The translations under genes and the position numbers were made by a program. A model generated the notes under the pieces. The model ran no database searches and was not told the DNA's origin. It was given only the letters and a program-made list of their open reading frames with translations. From Cyanobacteria bacterium Co-bin13 (GTDB taxonomy: Bacteria; Cyanobacteriota; Cyanobacteriia; Phormidesmidales; Phormidesmidaceae), in contig JACVRP010000173.1 of assembly GCA_014534385.1 (NCBI GenBank), positions 1 through 7,637 on the forward strand: DNA of 7,637 nucleotides. The letters are read 5' to 3'. Positions 5,474 through 7,637 of this stretch are shown here, piece by piece; position 1 is the stretch's first letter, and each line of letters begins with the position of its first letter.

Positions 5474-6361
5474 TTAGTGGGAAGCAGGTTCAGGAGGAGA
5501 CCAGGGGTCGTTCATCCAGGCGCGGGTGCCAAAGGATTGGCAGCTTCGAGCTGCGATCACGCTAGCCAAAATCAGGGCTGCCTGAAACGTGCTTCCCTGC
5601 AGCCGGTAGTGACAAAATGCCCCATGAAAGATGTCCCCCGCGCCCAGCGTATCTTTAGCTGTGACAGTCGGTACGGGTAAAGAGGCCCGTTGGGAACCCA
5701 GGCTATACAGAATTGGCTTAGTGCCTCGGGTAATGGCAATTTCTGGTATCCCCAACTGTTCCAAATAGTCCAGGGTGTCCTTCAAGCTCTGGCATCCCGG
5801 TGGTAGGAAGCGAGCTGAGGCGATCACGCTAGTTGCTAGGGGCAGCAGATTCTCAAACCCCGGTTTCCAACTCCCCGCATCGAGGATGACAGGGATCTGC
5901 CGCTGGCGGGCTAGCCGAGCAATTTGGGTGCCGACAGCCATCTGGTGCCCGTCGATCAGCACCCCCTCAACCCCGTCTAGCAGGTCTGCAGAGAGCTGTT
6001 CTGGATCTGCCTGGCTGTTGACGGCATTGCGGGAGACGACGGCTCGATCTCCGGTGCCAGCGGTGACCAAAATGGTCGAGAGGGAGGGCGATGCGGTTTG
6101 ACCCGGCAGCAGGTCGTAAATCTCAACGCCCTGGGCCGCTAGGTCTGTGCGAATTAGGCTGGTAACTGGGTGCTGCCCCAACCCCCCGACGATTTGGGCT
6201 GAGTTGCCTAGATATCGGAAAGCGACTGCCGCATTCGTAGCAGGACCGCCCGCAACGAGCAGGCAGTCCTCGGCCACAGTCTTCTCGTCGCTGCTGGGGA
6301 CGTGATCGACCTGATAAATGCAGTCCAGCGTAATCAGCCCAACAAATAGCCCATGTGCCAT
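5474..6361 (-). CDS. PfkB-family carbohydrate kinase, substrate unknown
   Basis: A 295-aa ribokinase-fold, ATP-dependent sugar or nucleoside kinase. The substrate-binding glycine motif AGGPATNAAVAFRYLG is at 37-52, and the C-terminal PfkB signature DTLGAGDIFHGAF is at 237-249; D243 is the expected catalytic base and GAG forms the anion hole. LDAGSWKPG (160-168) and ASARFLPPG (181-189) resemble the ribokinase/ketohexokinase branch more than adenosine kinase or 6-phosphofructokinase, but the substrate cannot be named from sequence. The start at 6361 is well supported: GGAG lies 5 nt upstream. The gene is divergent from rsmI across 80 bp and is followed 53 bp later by the PAP phosphatase. Length and motifs are intact, with no frameshift. 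General family is sure; a role in salvage of sugars or nucleosides is inference. Confidence 0.92.
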   Translation of the reverse strand: MAHGLFVGLITLDCIYQVDHVPSSDEKTVAEDCLLVAGGPATNAAVAFRYLGNSAQIVGGLGQHPVTSLIRTDLAAQGVEIYDLLPGQTASPSLSTILVTAGTGDRAVVSRNAVNSQADPEQLSADLLDGVEGVLIDGHQMAVGTQIARLARQRQIPVILDAGSWKPGFENLLPLATSVIASARFLPPGCQSLKDTLDYLEQLGIPEIAITRGTKPILYSLGSQRASLPVPTVTAKDTLGAGDIFHGAFCHYRLQGSTFQAALILASVIAARSCQSFGTRAWMNDPWSPPEPASH

Positions 6362-6366
6362 AGGGT

Positions 6367-6370
6367 CTCC
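6367..6370 (-). promoter_or_regulatory. Shine-Dalgarno GGAG of the PfkB kinase gene
   Basis: On the minus strand GGAG lies 5 nt before the ATG at 6361. It is the only clear ribosome binding site in the window and fixes the kinase start; the other genes have weak or no Shine-Dalgarno. Confidence 0.7.
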
Positions 6371-6392
6371 CGCGAATAGATTCCGTTATTCT

Positions 6393-6419
6393 GAACCCAG
6401 GGACTAGAACGCCCTGTTC
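6393..6419. promoter_or_regulatory. imperfect dyad in the divergent kinase/rsmI intergenic region
   Basis: GAAC-CC-AGGG (6393-6402) faces CCCT-GTTC (6412-6419) across a 9-nt centre: eight paired bases with a 2-nt bulge. It is central in the 80-bp region that must hold the promoters of both divergent genes. Two copies of TTATTCTG (6386-6393 and 6421-6428) and two of GTTCAT (6416-6421 and 6434-6439) flank or overlap it. I could not find a convincing -35/-10 pair on either strand. It could be an operator; unproven. Confidence 0.35.
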
Positions 6420-6441
6420 ATTATTCTGGATCGGTTCATCT

Positions 6442-7293
6442 GTGACAATGAATGCCCTGCCCGGACATCTCTATCTGGTCGGTACGCCGATTGGCAACCT
6501 GGAGGATATGACCTTTCGGGGCGTGCGAATTCTTCAGTCAGTGGATCTGATTGCCGCTGAAGATACCCGCCATACGGGCAAGCTGCTCCAGCACTTTCAA
6601 ATTCAAACGCCGCAGATCAGCTACCACGAGCACAATCACCAGAGCCGCGTAGATGAGCTGATTACTCGCCTGCGCCAGGACAAATCCATTGCCCTAGTCA
6701 CCGACGCGGGCATGCCAGGGGTATCTGATCCGGGCTATGAACTGGTGGCGGCCTGCCTCGATCAGGGCATTCCAGTGGTGCCGATACCGGGGCCGACTGC
6801 TGCCATCACGGCGCTCTGCGTGTCAGGCCTGCCAACGGACAAGTTTGTCTTCGAAGGCTTTCTACCGCTCAAGCACACCGCCCGCCAAGACCGCCTGACA
6901 GTGCTGCAAGCAGAGCCGCGCACCCTCATTCTCTACGAAGCCCCCCACCGCCTGCTCAAAACCCTGGCCGATTTGCAGACCGCCTTGGGACCAGATCGCC
7001 GCGTCACCCTGGGCCGAGAACTGACGAAGCGATTTGAGGAATTTTGGCGAGGCACCCTGGCTGAGGCCCTGGCCCACTATGAAGCCGACGCCCCCAAAGG
7101 CGAATTCACCCTGGTTCTTGAAGGCACCCCCCCGTCGCCCCAAGTCTTCTCGGAAGCCGCCTTGAAGAGTGAACTAGAGCGCTTGCTAGCGTCGGGCGTA
7201 TCTCGTGGTGATGCCAGCCGCCAGCTAGCGGCGAGTACGGGATTGTCTAAGAAGCAGATTTATCAGCTGTCGCTGACGCTGGGTGAGGAGTGA
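6442..7293 (+). CDS. rsmI: 16S rRNA (cytidine(1402)-2'-O)-methyltransferase RsmI
   Basis: Uses S-adenosylmethionine to 2'-O-methylate C1402 of 16S rRNA at the ribosomal P site, fine-tuning initiation and decoding; cytoplasmic. The tetrapyrrole-methylase-type fold shows all signatures: LYLVGTPIGNLEDMT (10-24), AAEDTRHTGKLL (38-49), LVTDAGMPGVSDPG (85-98), PIPGPTAAITAL (114-125), FEGFLP (137-142), YEAPHR (165-170), GRELTKRFEEFWRGT (191-205) and KGEFTLVLEG (219-228). A C-terminal helix-turn-helix-like tail with SRGDASRQLAASTGLSKKQIY (254-274) is normal for the family. At 283 aa the length is typical. The GTG at 6442 and the ATG two codons later at 6448 are equally possible starts; neither has a clear Shine-Dalgarno. 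It is divergent from the kinase gene and apparently monocistronic; a G-quadruplex motif begins 2 bp after its stop. Confidence 0.96.
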   Translation: MTMNALPGHLYLVGTPIGNLEDMTFRGVRILQSVDLIAAEDTRHTGKLLQHFQIQTPQISYHEHNHQSRVDELITRLRQDKSIALVTDAGMPGVSDPGYELVAACLDQGIPVVPIPGPTAAITALCVSGLPTDKFVFEGFLPLKHTARQDRLTVLQAEPRTLILYEAPHRLLKTLADLQTALGPDRRVTLGRELTKRFEEFWRGTLAEALAHYEADAPKGEFTLVLEGTPPSPQVFSEAALKSELERLLASGVSRGDASRQLAASTGLSKKQIYQLSLTLGEE

Positions 7294-7294
7294 A

Positions 7295-7326
7295 GGGGTG
7301 GGAGGGTGGAGGGGTGGGAGGGATGT
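7295..7326 (+). repeat. G-rich 16-bp tandem repeat with strong G-quadruplex motif
   Basis: Two adjacent 16-bp units, GGGGTGGGAGGGTGGA (7295-7310) and GGGGTGGGAGGGATGT (7311-7326). They hold six runs of three or more G, most separated by single T or A loops, which is an excellent intramolecular G-quadruplex motif on the rsmI coding strand. It starts 2 bp after the rsmI stop. It could pause polymerase, stabilise the mRNA 3' end or act as a slippage-prone repeat. Confidence 0.7.
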
Positions 7327-7398
7327 AACTTGGCAGAACCTGAACCCTGGAACCTGGTGTCCGAAACTTGAACCTTGGAACCCTGAAACTTGAAACGG
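7327..7398. repeat. degenerate heptamer tandem repeat (AACCTGG/AACTTGA type)
   Basis: After AACTTGG and a 3-nt insertion, the sequence from 7337 divides into 7-bp steps: AACCTGA, ACCCTGG, AACCTGG, TGTCCGA, AACTTGA, ACCTTGG, AACCCTG, AAACTTG and AAACGGT, an imperfect series with one poor unit. Such short tandemly repeated repetitive sequences with 7-bp periods are a known feature of cyanobacterial intergenic DNA. No coding function is expected. The reverse-strand reading gives a spurious Phe/Gln/Val/Ser/Gly pattern. Confidence 0.6.
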
Positions 7399-7509
7399 TG
7401 GGCCTGATACCCGCATCCCTTCTCACTTCTCTGGCAATTCGCGTGGCTGTTGCATAGGCCGGTCTACTTAAGCTGGGAAGGAGCGACAGAGCTAGTTTCA
7501 AAGAACTCG
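7399..7509. other. intergenic stretch with no recognised feature
   Basis: Ordinary-complexity sequence between the heptamer repeat and the C-rich tract. I see no credible open reading frame, tRNA, intrinsic terminator or promoter on either strand. The purine-rich GGGAAGGAG near 7475-7483 looks like a Shine-Dalgarno, but no credible start and reading frame follow it. Confidence 0.5.
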
Positions 7510-7567
7510 CCCCACCACCCCCCCCCCCCCACCCCCCCCCCAACCCCCCCACCCCCCCCCCCCCCCC
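7510..7567. other. poly-C tract, probable sequencing or assembly artefact
   Basis: Fifty-eight consecutive bases hold 52 C and 6 A, with no G or T, including C-runs of 13, 10, 7 and 16. It lies about 70 bp from the window end, where base composition also changes. Read on the other strand it is poly-G, the typical no-signal call of two-colour short-read chemistry, so a low-quality contig end is the simplest explanation. The C-rich 7568-7637 beyond it is suspect for the same reason. Confidence 0.6.
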
Positions 7568-7637
7568 AAAGGGAACCCCCAAGGCCAACCCCGCCCACTG
7601 ACCCGTGGGCCCCGCGGCCGCCCCCGGCTTGTTAGAC

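Noticed and set aside
5553..5832. 13-bp direct repeat GCGATCACGCTAG at 5553-5565 and 5820-5832 within the kinase gene
   Set aside because: Both copies encode Ser-Val-Ile-Ala in normal fold elements and lie in conserved coding sequence; likely coincidence of codon choice.
7247..7588. Minus-strand 113-codon frame across the end repeats
   Set aside because: Its Gly-rich start is simply the poly-C tract read backwards and the rest is the heptamer repeat; it is not a protein.
7614..7621. NotI-like GCGGCCGC near the right edge, possible vector or linker
   Set aside because: A single GC-rich octamer in a C-rich, suspect end is not evidence of vector; no other linker sequence is seen.

Overview
The window looks like chromosomal DNA of a GC-rich, probably filamentous cyanobacterium (Leptolyngbya/Nodosilinea-like; the genus is a guess). 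The main support is five perfect copies of the HIP1 octamer GCGATCGC, typical of many cyanobacteria, together with a cyanobacterial/plant HAL2-type PAP phosphatase and degenerate heptamer repeats between genes. No tRNA, rRNA, CRISPR array, insertion sequence or phage gene is visible.

Layout. (1) Positions 3-3096, plus strand: the 3' part of a 7TM-HD (PgpH-type) cyclic-dinucleotide phosphodiesterase gene cut by the left edge, then two ABC-transporter permeases of the DppB/OppB and DppC/OppC families. The gaps are 34 and 48 bp, so co-transcription is likely. No binding protein or ATPase gene is in the window. (2) Positions 3102-6361, minus strand, read right to left: a PfkB-family sugar kinase, a HAL2-type 3'(2'),5'-bisphosphate nucleotidase, an uncharacterised three-helix membrane protein with an acidic Ala/Pro/Glu-rich N-terminus, and an extremely acidic protein predicted to be disordered. 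The gaps are 53, 93 and about 60 bp, so this may be one unit or several. It converges on the permease genes with only 5 bp between stop codons. (3) Positions 6442-7293, plus strand: rsmI (16S rRNA 2'-O-methyltransferase), divergent from the kinase across 80 bp that hold an imperfect dyad. (4) Positions 7294-7637 have no gene. This stretch holds a strong G-quadruplex motif starting 2 bp after the rsmI stop, a degenerate heptamer tandem repeat, a short plain stretch, and a 58-base C/A-only tract that looks like an end-of-contig sequencing artefact.

How the genes may work together. HD phosphodiesterase plus peptide-type permeases is a plausible link between cyclic-di-AMP signalling and solute uptake. 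The PAP phosphatase serves sulfur assimilation and removal of the inhibitory by-product PAP. RsmI acts on the ribosome decoding centre. Most of the window is ordinary housekeeping and accessory sequence. The least explained parts are the two unknown minus-strand genes, with the hairpins around them, and the repeat block after rsmI. I see no convincing new multi-gene system. The best lead is the three-helix protein, whose layout resembles small membrane effectors of the SLATT/PycTM type, though no nucleotide cyclase gene is in view.
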